Source: Piper betle
Taxonomy: Eukaryota > Streptophyta > Magnoliopsida > Piperales > Piperaceae
DNA: 64,000 nucleotides
NCBI GenBank assembly: GCA_033002965.1
Contig: JAURVB010003124.1
Coordinates: 1-64,000, forward strand
Reading direction: 5' to 3'
Below the pieces are notes generated by a model, which made no database searches, was not told the origin of the DNA, and worked only from the letters and a program-made list of their open reading frames with translations. The translations under genes were made by a program, and so were the position numbers. Shown here piece by piece: positions 24,836 to 36,198 of this stretch; position 1 is the first letter of the stretch, and each line of letters begins with the position of its first letter.

Positions 24836-27709
24836 TGTAAAACCCGTGACTTGAATCAGAGTTTTACTGGAGTTAACTAGTTGGTTCAACCGTCGGTTCG
24901 AGTCGAGTCAGTTTCATAGACCGCAAGTTGAATTAAGGTCAGTTGTGAGTTATGAGCGATGAGGGTCATGTATACTCAAGTATACGATGATAATATCAAA
25001 AAGATGATAAAAAATGGGTTATCAAATATATGGAGGTATGCAGTATTTGATTATTATTTTTATTTGATCGTAGAATATTTTTAGGGCTGAATGACGAATT
25101 AGGACGCGATATAGGTGAGTGTGGGTGGGTTATTAGTTATAAAACATATCATTTGGATGTTGTTGTGTTCGTTTGATTTTACGGGATTTTTCCCAATTTT
25201 TTCTGGATTTTCTTTAGGATTTATTAGAGATAGTTATTATTATTGATTCGAGTCGGATTCGAGTCAAGTTTAATTTACAAAAATGCCATTGCACTCCCCT
25301 TTATCTTCCCCGATCGTCTTTTTCTTTTTCTCCAAACCCTAGCTACCCGACGCCACCCTGACTCTGCCGACTACCGCCCCATCGCCAGAACCAATCGCCT
25401 GTCGTCCCCTCCCCCTCGTCGTGTCGTCCCGACAGACCCCGACCACCGATCGCCTGTCGGCGCGCCGCCGCGATGCCACGAAGCCGCCTCAGCCGTCGCC
25501 ACTCTGAGCCGGATTCCATCGCCGTTCGGTCGCCGTCGCCGCCACTGTGACCACCAGTCTCACCCTCTTGCCGTCGCTAACGTTTCCCCCATCATCCCAA
25601 TCACCGTCGAGGCCGGCCGTAGCCTCGATCAGAGCACGCCACCGCCGTCGCCCGTTTTCGACGCAGTCGCCGACAACCATCGCCACATCGGCTACCCTGT
25701 TTGACACCACCATCGGACCAAGCTCGTCGAGCTGGTGCCGATAGACCCCTTGATTGCCCAGTCTAGAATCGATCGCCGATATTCGTCGGAAAACCTCTGA
25801 AAAATTAGATTCGTGGGAAATTCGCCGGATCATCTGGCGAACGCACCTGGTCGAATCTGATCGAACTTCGGATGCCGCTAGGTGCCGAATTCGAGTTTCG
25901 AGCCACGAAACGAAAACCCTAGTCGGCGTTGATTTTCGACGATACGAGGTATAAATTACTCCAACGTAAATTATTAAATTTTATAATTATTAGGGAAGCA
26001 TGCTAGACTAGATAATTATATGAATTTTCGTGTTTTTGACGTGTTTGTATGTTTGTGTGTAATTTAATAAAAATTATGAAATTGGTTGATTGATGAGTCT
26101 TAAAATAGAAAAGTAAGGAATTAATTAGGTGAACTAATTTATTACCCTGATTTCATGAAACCCAGATTGAAAACTCACTAGAATTGACTTAGGATAAATG
26201 TGTGATGATTGATGCGTGATTGTGTTGATTGTATGTGCATGCTATAGGATGTGTGATTCATCATGCGGGTGTTAGCTTTTAGCTTGATTGTGTAGGTACT
26301 GTTGATAAAAAAGCCACCAAAACGGAATGCGACTTTTTCGGCACACCAACAGGTACGGTGTAGGAGCTCGCCCCCTAGGCGCGTGGACCCGTTTGGAGCT
26401 TCTACCAGGTCCATTTAGGACTTGTTCTCTGATTTACGCTATTCTATTGTGTATTTGATTTATAATGTGCAGGATGAGTTAAGTGGCGTTTTATCGGATC
26501 CCACTTTACTAGGGCCATTTAGCCAACAGTTTTGTTCGGATAAATAACCCTCGAGGATGAGATCCCTCGAGTCAGTTTTCGAAATTAAGATCCACCACAA
26601 GTTGCCTTCGGGCCTATTATATAAATCCCAACCTATGCCTATATATATATAGTTTTCGCATTTTCGATGAGAGATGGAATGAGGGTTACTGACGGCCACG
26701 CCTCCAAATAGGGTGTGTGCTCGGAAGAGCGGGCTCTGGAGCTGGGGAGAACCCACTTCGTTCCTAAAGGATCCGGACAATTCCTCCTCTGGGTTCCTCA
26801 AACCCGGAGAAGTGTGGAGGTTTACGGGTACTGTAATGCAGTGTATGTCTAGACTTGTGGTTCAAAGGATACTAAAGGCCTGCTTGAGAGTGCTCTCCCT
26901 TCGTGCTCAAGGCTAGGAGTAATATAGAAGGTGTAGAGGGTGGAAATGAATGAGATTTGATGCGAGAAGCGATAGAGAAATGACCAAGGTATGAGAATGA
27001 GACAAAAAAGGGGACGCTATCGACCTGATGGCGGCGACTCCTATATATGCCCTGATGAGAGTTCTTGAGGAAGTATATAGTTTTGATTCAACAGGAAAGT
27101 TTGCTCTCCTGTGCCAGATTGATATTAGTTATTTTCCGGGCCGGTAACACTCGTTACTGACGGTTTTTCTATATATATGTAGGTGAGGAATGCGAACGAT
27201 GAAAGCTGTCAGGACTGCGGAGGAGCAGCACGGAACCGTGCACACATGTACTTGCCGCGTGTAACGTATAATGATGGTGTGTTATTGTTATGTAAACGAT
27301 AATTTTGATGTGTTTGCTTGAATGAATTACTTGTTATGAAACGAACTGATAAATATGAATGAGTAGGGAGCCTTGGAGTTCAGACTCGGCTCAGGTAAAA
27401 ACGAATGAGATAATGATTGAATGTCATGGTAGATTGTTATGTGTTACCGTATTTTTATAAAATAGTATATATTTTCTTTTGGTTTCGCATTTGTTGTTTG
27501 TCTTATTTTGCTTGTACATCATAGCATGCATGTAGGACCGCGTTAGAACCCAATTGTTCCCATTCATACATTTCATATTTGCATCTCCATCTTGAAACGC
27601 CGAGAGTAGATCCTGGTCGGCTTAATCGAATCTAGTAGATTAGCGAACAGTTCGGTCGCCGGTGACATTTTTGGGTCGGTTCACGGGTGAGCCGAAACAG
27701 GGTGTTACA
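24836..27709 (+). mobile_element. Putative solo LTR or LTR fragment, 2.87 kb
   Basis: The block begins TGTAAAACCCG and ends CAGGGTGTTACA, imperfectly inverted termini usual for large plant Ty3/gypsy LTRs. Its last part shares a GGTTCACGGGTGAGCC hairpin and terminus with 1-54. It has a GC-rich segment at 25330-25700 and a TATATATATAG stretch at 26641. No gag or pol similarity was seen. A 5-bp target duplication is not visible (GTTTG before, ATGCC after), so flank rearrangement or a misplaced boundary is likely. Confidence 0.5.
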
Positions 27710-28035
27710 ATGCCACCCCTGCCACTGCCATCCACCGCGGCTGTGCCCACCCCCTGCCACCGCCGCCTCCCCGGCTCTCCCGTAACTCCCCCCACCGCCC
27801 TGTTTCCCCCTCTCCCCGGTAGGAATTTCCCCACCTGCCCTGTTTCCCCCCTTGCGGACGTCGTCGTCCCCCTCTCGTCTCCGTCCCCTCCCCCGGGCGT
27901 CACCACCGCCCCCTTGCCATTTCCTACCCTACGTCGTCGTCCAGCCCCCCCCCCCCCGGTCGTTTTCCCTCCCTGTGTGTCGCCATCCTCCCCCAGCGGC
28001 GATATAAAACAGAGCAGGGGAGGAATGGGGATGGC
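27710..28035. other. C-rich low-complexity block
   Basis: Extremely C-rich on this strand, including a roughly 12-base poly-C run near 27950. Open frames here are proline/arginine low-complexity and lack any conserved motif. It sits between the LTR terminus and a tandem repeat, and resembles the GC-rich cores of the elements at 475-1265 and 59525-60152. Confidence 0.5.
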
Positions 28036-28039
28036 AATT

Positions 28040-28975
28040 TCGTAATAAAAACCTTACTCGCTCCTTAATCGAGTAAATATTACGAAATAAATTTTAAAAA
28101 AATAATAATATAATTTCTTAATAAAAATATGACACGCTCCCGATTCGAGTCAATATTATAAAATAATATTTTTAAAAATAAAATAATTTTAAAATAAAAA
28201 CTCGACTCGCTCTTGACTTAAATCAATATTATAAAATAAATTTAAAAAAATTAAATAATTTTAAAATAAAAACTTGATTTTCGTAATAAATTATTTTATT
28301 TTTTATAATTTATTTTATAATTTTGACTCAATTCGAGAGAGAGTCGTTCTTGACTCGAGTCAATATTATAAAATAAAATAAAAACTTGACTCGACTCAAG
28401 AGCGAGTCGGGAGTAAATCAAGGCGTGTCGGGAGTAAAACTTGACTTGACTCCCCCCGCCCCCGCCTCCGCCTGGCCGTGTCTAGGCGTCTACCCGCCTG
28501 CCCCCGGCGAGGTCGCTAACAGTCGCGTAGGAGGGAAGAAACAGGGGAGAAACAGAGGACAAAACGAGGGTAGTAATTTTATAATAAAAACTTACCTCGA
28601 TATCGACTCGAGTCAGTAGTATGAAATAAATTATTTTTTAAAAATAAATCAATTTCATAATAAAAACTTTAGTCGGTCTCAATTTGAGTCAATAGTATAA
28701 AATACATTTTTCAAAAAAATTGTAATAAAAACTTGACTCGATCTTAACTCAAGTCAATAATATGAAATAATTTTTTAAAAAAATAAAATAATTTTGTAAT
28801 AAAAACTTAATTAAATCTCGATTTGAGTCAATAATATTAAATAAATTTTTTTAAAAAATAAAGTAATTTTTTAATAAAAACTTTATTCAATCTCGACTAG
28901 TGTCAATAGTATGAAATAAATTTTTTTAAAATAAAGTAGTTTATTAATAAAAACTTTGACTCGATATAATATTAG
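28040..28975. repeat. Degenerate tandem repeat, unit about 71-78 bp
   Basis: About a dozen units of AATAAAAACTTGACTCG, then CTCGACTCGAGTCAATA, TATGAAATAAAT and an A/T run. Successive ACTTGACTCG-type starts at 28051, 28129, 28200 and, further on, 28731, 28804, 28880 and 28953 are spaced 71-78 bp. Each unit contains a palindromic GACTCGAGTC-like core in an AT-rich context. A GC-rich insertion at about 28450-28560 interrupts the array. Confidence 0.8.
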
Positions 28976-28979
28976 GAAA

Positions 28980-29155
28980 TTAGTTTTTTTCTCTATTCCC
29001 CAATCCATCAATTCTTGATTGTAACAATAATTCAAATTTTGCAGATATATTGGAAACAGTTGCCAGCAATTGATCTTGAACCTGTCTAATTTGAGAAAGT
29101 TCATCAGAATTGGGTGGAAGATGTGTACCTCCCTCGTTAGGCTCTGATACCATTC
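28980..29155 (-). mobile_element. Retroelement 5' internal region: primer site and gag start
   Basis: On the minus strand TGGTATCAGAGCC (29152 down to 29140) matches the initiator-Met tRNA primer-binding site used by many plant LTR elements. An open frame reads through it as MVSEPNEGG..., continuing with a coiled-coil-like SQIRQVQDQLLATVSNIS to a stop at 28980, where the tandem repeat begins. The rest of gag and all of pol are absent. Confidence 0.6.
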
Positions 29156-29532
29156 TGGTGTGAATTTCCTCTCCAAGTTCCACGACGAGCTCTTTCCCTT
29201 TCCCTTGCTTGCTGCCCTGCTTCGATGGCGCCATGGAGAAGACAACCTGCAATGGAATTGAGGCTGGAACGAGGTAGATCGAGGAAGGAGATGGAAGACG
29301 GAAGCAGAAGGAAATCCTGCTTCCCTGATGATCGTCCGTGAAAGTCGGACTGAAATCAAGAATAACAACAACAAAAAGGATTCAATTTCATCAAGTTCCC
29401 CATTACAATCTCCCGCACTCTGTTCTATACTCTGTTTTCGGCCCATTTCAGCCCATCCCTTGTTTTCTCCCGCCGACTCTTACATTCAAATATCAGCATT
29501 TACATTCCTCCCTCCCTTACTTGCTAATTCCA
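29156..29532 (-). mobile_element. Putative 5' LTR (about 377 bp) of the same retroelement
   Basis: On the minus strand the block starts TGGAATTAGC, right after the break in the P450 frame, and ends TTCACACCA three bases before the primer-binding site. The TG...CA ends, primer-site spacing and the abrupt end of P450 similarity support an LTR insertion into the P450 gene. The boundaries are inferred without a second LTR. Confidence 0.5.
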
Positions 29533-29955
29533 TACCATCTTCACAGTAAACAGCTCAGACTTACAAATAGATCTTAGTGACTTCCACCTCTCCCCACACT
29601 CTGCTGCAAAAGGCAGGGAGTAGGGAGTGTAGTCCTCAATCCTGTAAGTGTGCAGGACAAACCGTGAAGCTAAACTCTTATCATGGGTCTTGAGAACTTC
29701 CATGGCCGCCGCCACAACGACGAGCTCAGTCCCCAGCCGGAGAGACAGCATAGGGCCATGCACACGGGCGATGTCGGCCATGTCGGCATGAGGCCTCTGC
29801 CTGCTAATTTGGGGCAAGTTTCCGACCAGCGGCCATAGCCGCGGCCCAGGTGGGAGCTTCTTATTGTACAACGGTGGAAAGTGGAGGAGGAAGCAAGAGA
29901 TGAGCACAAACAATGTGCAGAATAGGAGATAGGCTTCCTCCATTGAAGCCATCAA
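29533..29955 (-). pseudogene. Cytochrome P450 N-terminal fragment (CYP71-clan, CYP76/80-like)
   Basis: Reading leftward from ATG at 29955: a hydrophobic ER anchor (LLFCTLFVLISCFLLHF), the proline hinge KLPPGPRLWPLVGNLPQ, then RPHADMADIARVHGPM and ERWKSLRSICKSELFTVKM at the C-helix region. Only about 137 of the usual ~500 residues remain. The I-helix, ExxR and haem cysteine are missing because similarity stops where the LTR starts. C-helix wording such as KSLRSICKSELF resembles CYP76 and CYP80 families; subfamily assignment is tentative. It cannot encode an active enzyme. Confidence 0.85.
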
Positions 29956-32575
29956 TTCTGGGTTTGGGATATGATAGAGGAATATGTGAAGAGTTCTCTA
30001 GCAAATGTTTTATAATGGAGTTGCCCGCTGTCGACTTCAACAGCGTGAATTTAATAAGATACGTATTGAACGTATCGCAATACGTTCGATACGTATTCAA
30101 TATGCATCAAATACGTCCAATACACCTTAATTTTTTTATTTTTTACTATTTTAACAATTTATAAAATTAAAAATATTCATTTATACTCCAAATATAATTA
30201 AATCTATCACTTACACACTTTTTATACCCATATTTAAGTGAATATTATGATCTTATCATTTTTTATATTTTATAGTAAAAAGTTAAAATAGATGAATCTT
30301 CCTCTTTATTTTATTTTTTTATTTTTTATTTTTATTTCAGTCTTAACAACTTTTTACTTTGTCTTGGATATGATTAGTGTTTTATAATTATATTAGTACA
30401 ATAAAATTTATGTTTATTATCATGTAATATAACAAATAATTAGTATAATGTAAATCTAATTATAATCATGTTTATTTACAAAATAATTTTACTTTTGGAT
30501 GTGAGATTTATAGTTAATTTTATTTTATTCCTTAATTATATAAAATTTAACTTAATAACTATTAAAGTTGACATAAAAAATTGAATATAAGTCATATTTT
30601 ATTTAATAATTTAATAAAATATTATTTATATATATATACATATATATTTAATTAATGTATTTGTATCGGTTGATACCTATCACATGTCCGTAACCTATGA
30701 ATTTTCAAAAGTGCAATAAATATCACATTTTCGATATGCAGACTCTATTTAAGAGGCGATGTGATACGTACCTCTTCCAGATAGAGGCCGATGTGATACG
30801 TATCTCTTCCAGATCGTGAGATGGCCTCAATTATCGGAGATGAACGTCTCGAAAAAATATAATAGTAATTACAAAATTAAAAAAATAGAAAAAATATTAG
30901 ATTGGGACGTATATTGTATAATATGAGTAAGAAAAAGCACGTGGTAATGGAAAATTTTTTAGAGACATACAATTAGATATTTGTTTAAAGTTCAATTAAA
31001 TCGATTTGGCTCAATACAGAATTCGAAAAACTTGACTTCAAACTTAACACAGTATTAAACAAGTAGTGCTTGAGCTTCTCATACACAACTCACCTTGACT
31101 AAAAATTGTATATTTTACTTAAGGATTAAGATTTTATGCATAATTGTGTCAAATTCCATATTTTATGCATAATTGTGTCAAATTTTAGAATTTTAATTAT
31201 AAATTAAAATTTAGTCTGAATTATATGAAAAAATAGCATTAATAAATACAAATTAAATTAGGGTGAATTCGACTTGAACACAAATCAACTCGAATAATTT
31301 TTTATTCGACTCAAAGTCAAAATCAAACTAGCCAAGCTTAAATTAAACAAAACACGATTCAACTCGCGCGATGAACACCCCTTCATACAATCAAGTGGCT
31401 ATTTTAATCATGTGTATTGCCTAAGGATAAACATTTTATTGTGTAATATATATATATACTTTAATTATTAACTAATCTTTGGGGGGGGTGTGGAAATAAA
31501 GTGTCATGAAAATTTTTGTAGTTAGGTTTGAAAGAATACACAAATACAAGCCTAATTCACGCATATAAAAAGGCAACATCTCTCTAAATTATTTATTTTC
31601 CTGATCTGAGACCAATGGCTATCAAGTTTAACATCCTAATATATTTTTCTTGAAAAAAACTAAAGCCAAAGATATTTCTTCTTTCCTGTAGATAAAATGC
31701 GCTTTCCACCCTTGAATATAATCAATCTCGCATGGAACAAAATCAGGCGGAGAATTTAAAGATGCATCCATGCCTTGTTTTTTATTTGTGAAACTTATGT
31801 AATGCAAAATTTACATGTTATATTATAAGCATATTGATGTGCTTTCACATATTCCAAAAAATTACATACAGTTTACAGAAATAAAAAAAGAAAATGTTAA
31901 TACCTATGTATCTCCTTGCTTTAATTTTATTCTAGGCAAAGGTTTTTTAAAGCAACTTCTAATTTGACGAGTCTCATTCTAATAAAGTGGAATTGTTTAT
32001 ATTAATTTAAATTAATCAATTATTTGATTAATTGTTTAAATTAATTGACTTTTAATTTAAATTTGGTTTTTATTTTTGAATTGTTCTTGTGCTTGCTAAA
32101 AGATATAAAATAAAATATATTTAAAGGTATATACATATCCTGGCATGCACTTTTTTAAAAAGCATATCCGAATGTTACAATTCAACTTGTCAATAAGCTT
32201 AAGATACCCTATATACCTATAGCAAAAAGTGGGATGGTAAAAACAAGGGTGGGTTAGAATTATAAAAAAATAATATATACTGGCCGAGAAATTGGTGCTA
32301 AAGATTTTTTGTCTTTAATTAATTAGTATTTTTAATTATATTTAAAGAGTTGGGGCAACGACGAATTAGAAAAAATTTAAGTATTGAAACCGGGGGTAGA
32401 AATGTTTTTTGGTCAATAGGTTATATTTCATGGTTTTGCGAGTGTTCGCGTGTTGAACATGAAGCTGTAAATTTATTTGTAATGATACTAATGAGTAACA
32501 AGATTCATCCGGCACTTTTAACATCAGTTTCTAGAAAGAGAACTAGCCTTGTTTTTTTGGTATTTGGTTATGCAG
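29956..32575. other. AT-rich gene-poor stretch with small duplications
   Basis: No credible coding region. At 30058-30120 the motif ATACGTATT/GTATCG recurs several times. A roughly 31-bp unit (GAGGCGATGTGATACGTA.. CTCTTCCAGAT) is present twice in tandem at 30753-30815. Both lie in sequence resembling a decayed ATACG-rich transposon, not resolved further. Towards 32350-32575 an open frame of 76 codons has no recognised motif and probably is intron or flank of the WAT1-like exon. Confidence 0.4.
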
Positions 32576-32792
32576 CTTAACTGGTGGCCTTCTTATCATT
32601 GCTAGCCTCTATGTTGTTGCTTGGGCTCGATACCAAGAGAAACAATCTGCTGACATAAGATCCAACCGAGAAACTGAACGTCTAATTCCAGATGATCCAC
32701 TGCTTCTTAAGACTCCATACCAGAGAGGGCACCAACTTTCAGGGCCTTCTCTATCGAGAGCAAGAGCTTGGATTGAAGACCGTGTAACATGA
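32576..32792 (+). pseudogene. WAT1/EamA-type transporter, orphan last exon
   Basis: After the acceptor TTATGCAG the frame encodes LTGGLLIIASLYVVAWARYQ, the last membrane helix of plant WAT1-related (EamA/DMT) transporters. A hydrophilic tail follows (LIPDDPLLLKTPYQRG ... SRARAWIEDRVT) to TGA at 32790-32792. The gene would normally contribute about nine further helices from upstream exons; none were found in the preceding 2.5 kb of AT-rich DNA. It is therefore probably a truncated copy. The family call rests on the terminal helix and the charged WARYQEKQ boundary. Confidence 0.65.
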
Positions 32793-33044
32793 TAGGCTAT
32801 ATAGTGAACTGACTCGAATTACGGGCTTCTTTTAGTTTTATTTTTCTCTTTTTTATAGAGGCAATCTTTTTTGTAAACATACAACTATCATTTTATAGCA
32901 ATCAAGTGCAGTTATTTTCCTCATTTCTTCTTGTGGGATGTGTTTTAATGGGTGAGTTGTTTCAGCTTATGGAAATTTAGCTTACTCAAGTATGCAATTT
33001 TTAGAGGGCTAACAAACATTAGAATCTTTTTGCATATATGGAAG

Positions 33045-34000
33045 TGTTGAGATATTCCCTCCATGAGAAAGCGTTCAGTCACATTGAAAGTCATGAAGAC
33101 ATGAAGATAAACCAAGAGGTACGACGAATTCTGATGAGAATTTGTAGAATACGTGAAGAGACTCATTAGTGAGGATTCAATGCTCAAGAAGTAGTGTTTG
33201 GAGTTGGCTCTTAATTTCTAAGTGGTATTTATATCTCTAGTCTATAAATATGTGATTAGAGGTATGTGTTCGGTGTGCTTTCCCTTTGGGGAAGTTCCAT
33301 GGAGTGTTCTCCTTTAGGGGAGACTTGAGGGATTACAGATCTAGACACGGTCACTATTGGTAGTGCATGTGGGAGAAGAAAGTGAAATTGTTTGTTGTGA
33401 GGTGAAGATATGACTTCGGGTTCTTCGACAAGATTCAATAGTGGTTAATTTCTTTTCTTTCTCTACCTTTGTCATGGATTGTAATTAGGGTAGTGTTACT
33501 CTTTTGGGTTGAGTTTTCCACATTTGGGTAGAGTTCTACTTTTATTGGGGTGAAGTTTTCACACTTTGGTAGAATTTTCTACATGTATTAGGTTGAGTTT
33601 TTTCACATATAACGGGGAGTGGTTTCACTCACAATGGGAGAGTTTGGAGAAGTTTTTCATCATCTCAAGTTGAAGTGGGGTCATAATTCAGAGTGTGAGA
33701 TTGATCCATTTTTTCATTTGAGGTGTATGTTCTCAATTTATCACGATTTGTATTAGTTTTCTCAATTTATCACGATTTGTATCTTTCAGATCTTATTATT
33801 GATCTGATTTAGGTTAGGAGAGTTTTTCAAATTTTATTTCGATACTTGATTGTAAGAGATTTTTTAATCAAAGTTGATCGAGTAGGTTGGTTTTCTTTTC
33901 TCTAAATTGGGAGGAAAGTTTACATTCATTTTTATCTTGGGTGTCTCCCTATGGGAAATATTGTTTGGCTTGTTTTCGCTGGAGTGTATATTTCCCAACA
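33045..34000 (+). mobile_element. Solo LTR, about 956 bp
   Basis: Starts TGTTGAGATATTCCC and ends TATTTCCCAACA, giving inverted TGTTG/CAACA ends. Flanks are GGAAG (33040-33044) and CGAAG (34001-34005), a 4-of-5 target duplication. The interior has repeated short phrases (GAGTTTTCCACATTTGGGTAG-like) and no coding content. A solo LTR formed by recombination is the simplest reading. Confidence 0.6.
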
Positions 34001-36195
34001 CGAAGAACGGAGACAAGCGCAGTGCAACAGTATTCTCATATGTCATCCCACTATGTACAGAAGTAACAAAAGTTTAGCAATCATCATGTATAGAAATGAA
34101 ACAAATCAAAACGCTTACAAACCACACGAGGATTACACATCCGGAAGAGTAGTAGCTAAGTCCAACCAATTTTCTCACTTGGGTTCCACCTTAGAAGGTG
34201 GATAGCCACCAATTTTCTCACGTCGATGCAGAGCCAGTGTATGGATTTATCCCGGCCAATTGTGCTATGTTTTCCAGTTCGTTGACCATTGCACTCATGG
34301 TAGGTGTTACAGCCTTGATTCGTGGACGTCCCGGGAACCAGGGTTTGGGTGTTGTTCCTGGATTCCCTACGTCCATGAATGGGATAGCAGTGGTTATCCG
34401 AGTGGTGGAAACAACACACCGAGGCTAACCCGTGATTATGTTGCAGTCCAAACCGAGTTGCACGACGCTTCTGCTGGAGGACCGAGCATGCCAGTGGAGC
34501 AAGGCGTCGGGAACAGCAACAAGTGTCACACATGGGTCGGTATTCGGTGTACCGAGCATGTGGCCGGGTCTGGGTTCGAAGAAACCTCAAAAGCAGCAAG
34601 GTCGTATCGAGGTGCGCTAGCGGTGCTGTGATCGAGCACTGGCGCTAGGCGCTGCGTGGTGATCGGTATTTGGACCGATCACCTACCGAGAGCAGCAGCA
34701 AGCACGCGCGGCAGCGCGCGAGCGAGCGCGCCGACGGTCGCTCAGAGTGCGCACAGGCGGACGCGCGCGCGCGCGCGCGCAGCATCAGGCGCGCGGGCGG
34801 CGCGCACAGCGGCGCGCGCAGCGCGCGCGGACAAGCGCGTGCAGGCGCGCGGCGGGTGCACGGGCACAGGTGCGCGAGCGCTGCATGGTGCATGGGCGCG
34901 GGCCTGAGCGGCATGCGAGTGCCACTGTTTGGTGCGGTGCTGGGTCTGATCGAGCTAACGATGCGCAGATTGTGCGGCAACAGCAGTGGACCATTGCTGG
35001 CAGTTGGTCGGTAGTTGCTTGCAAAGTTGAACCAAGAGCCCTAGGGTCAGCTTCGTGGTGATCGAGATGGGATCCTAGCGGTTGCAGCCGACGGTTTGAG
35101 GATAAGCTTCCTGGACGTTGCTGGAGTATCTTGGTGAAGATATGCAGTTATCCAGATTAGGCGTTGCAACCAACTGCTGAAGATAGACTTGAGGCCGTTG
35201 GATGAACCTGGATGGGAGATGGTCTAGGTTGCTGAACACGGTGGATCTTGCAGATCTCTGGAGTTGAAGATGCTGGCAGATTCAGGTTATCTTGGAGCAT
35301 GCAGTTCGTGAGTATATAAGGGTTAGGCCAGACGTGGAGAAGGGAACTTCTCTTCGACGGACTGAAGAGCCGATTGGGTACTTGTTCTCGTGGTGAGACT
35401 TGCTGATCGGTGTGCAACGTGAGCAACCTGGAGAGGGAAGAAGCAGGGAGTTGTTGCAGCCGGCTGGTGAGTAGTGCTGGAATTCCGGACGCTTGCTTGA
35501 ATCCAGGTGCACGTTGTGAGGTTGCTGGTGTTGGCAACTGGGAGGGTTACTCGAGACCAGGTAATCCATGTGTGAGTTCCTTTGTATTTTGGTACATTGA
35601 GCGAGCTGTGGGGGCTGTCCACAAGCCGAGCAGGTGTGAGAGGGAGTCGAGTACTTGTAATTCCTTGTAATTGACAATTAATATAAGGTTGAGGGTTTCC
35701 TGTATATCTGTGTTGTGTTCGTTGTCTGACGTTTTAGGCGAGGAACATTAGTACTGGGTGCGTGGTCGAGGGTTACAAGGCGACGATGGTTGCTGAAGAC
35801 AGACAGGACGAGGCACGATCTCTACGAGGCGTGTTGCTTCGGTAGAGGCGATCGGGCGAGTGCTGCGGTGGTGGTGCTGTTTGACTCTCGAGCAGCCTAT
35901 CGGCAAGCGTGCTCGATAGCCAGAGTGCTGTCGAAGTGCTGGTGCGTGGCCAGACACGGGTGATCGATCAAGGGCGCTGTTTGAGGGCAACACCGAACGG
36001 GTGGATCTGCTGGACGTGCGGGGGTCAACCTCGGTGGTGCGCATTGCGGCCGAACACGAGTGTAGTGTTTGTGGCCTTGGCTCCCGCTATTGCGTGTTGA
36101 GTAACAGGCTGAGTGTTCCCAGGAGGGAATACGCCGCACAGGCAGGGACTCGGAGGCGAAAAATTCGACCTTACGAACGGGCCTGTGACGGTAGG
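34001..36195. mobile_element. GC-rich repeat-like region of unknown type
   Basis: Base composition rises sharply, peaking at 34690-34870 with GCGCGC runs (alternating purine-pyrimidine, about 34762-34781) and CGCGCG-dense sequence. A TATA-like AGTATATAAGG lies at 35311, and TTGACAATTAATATAAGG near 35670 could be a polyadenylation region, a layout like an LTR U3-R. Open frames are low-complexity or lack motifs. Its right edge coincides with the abrupt end of receptor-kinase similarity at about 36199, so it probably is an insertion. No second copy or target duplication was found here. Confidence 0.4.
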
Positions 36196-36198
36196 CCT

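Noticed and set aside
24836..27709. Complete autonomous Ty3/gypsy element
   Set aside because: No gag, protease, reverse transcriptase or integrase motif was found in any frame, so at most this is an LTR.
30058..30120. Regulatory palindrome cluster (ATACGTAT)
   Set aside because: It is more simply explained as a decayed AT-rich repeat; no nearby gene is oriented to use it.
34656..35061. Overlapping Arg/Ala-rich open frames on both strands
   Set aside because: High GC content removes stop codons in all frames; no conserved domain or splice structure.
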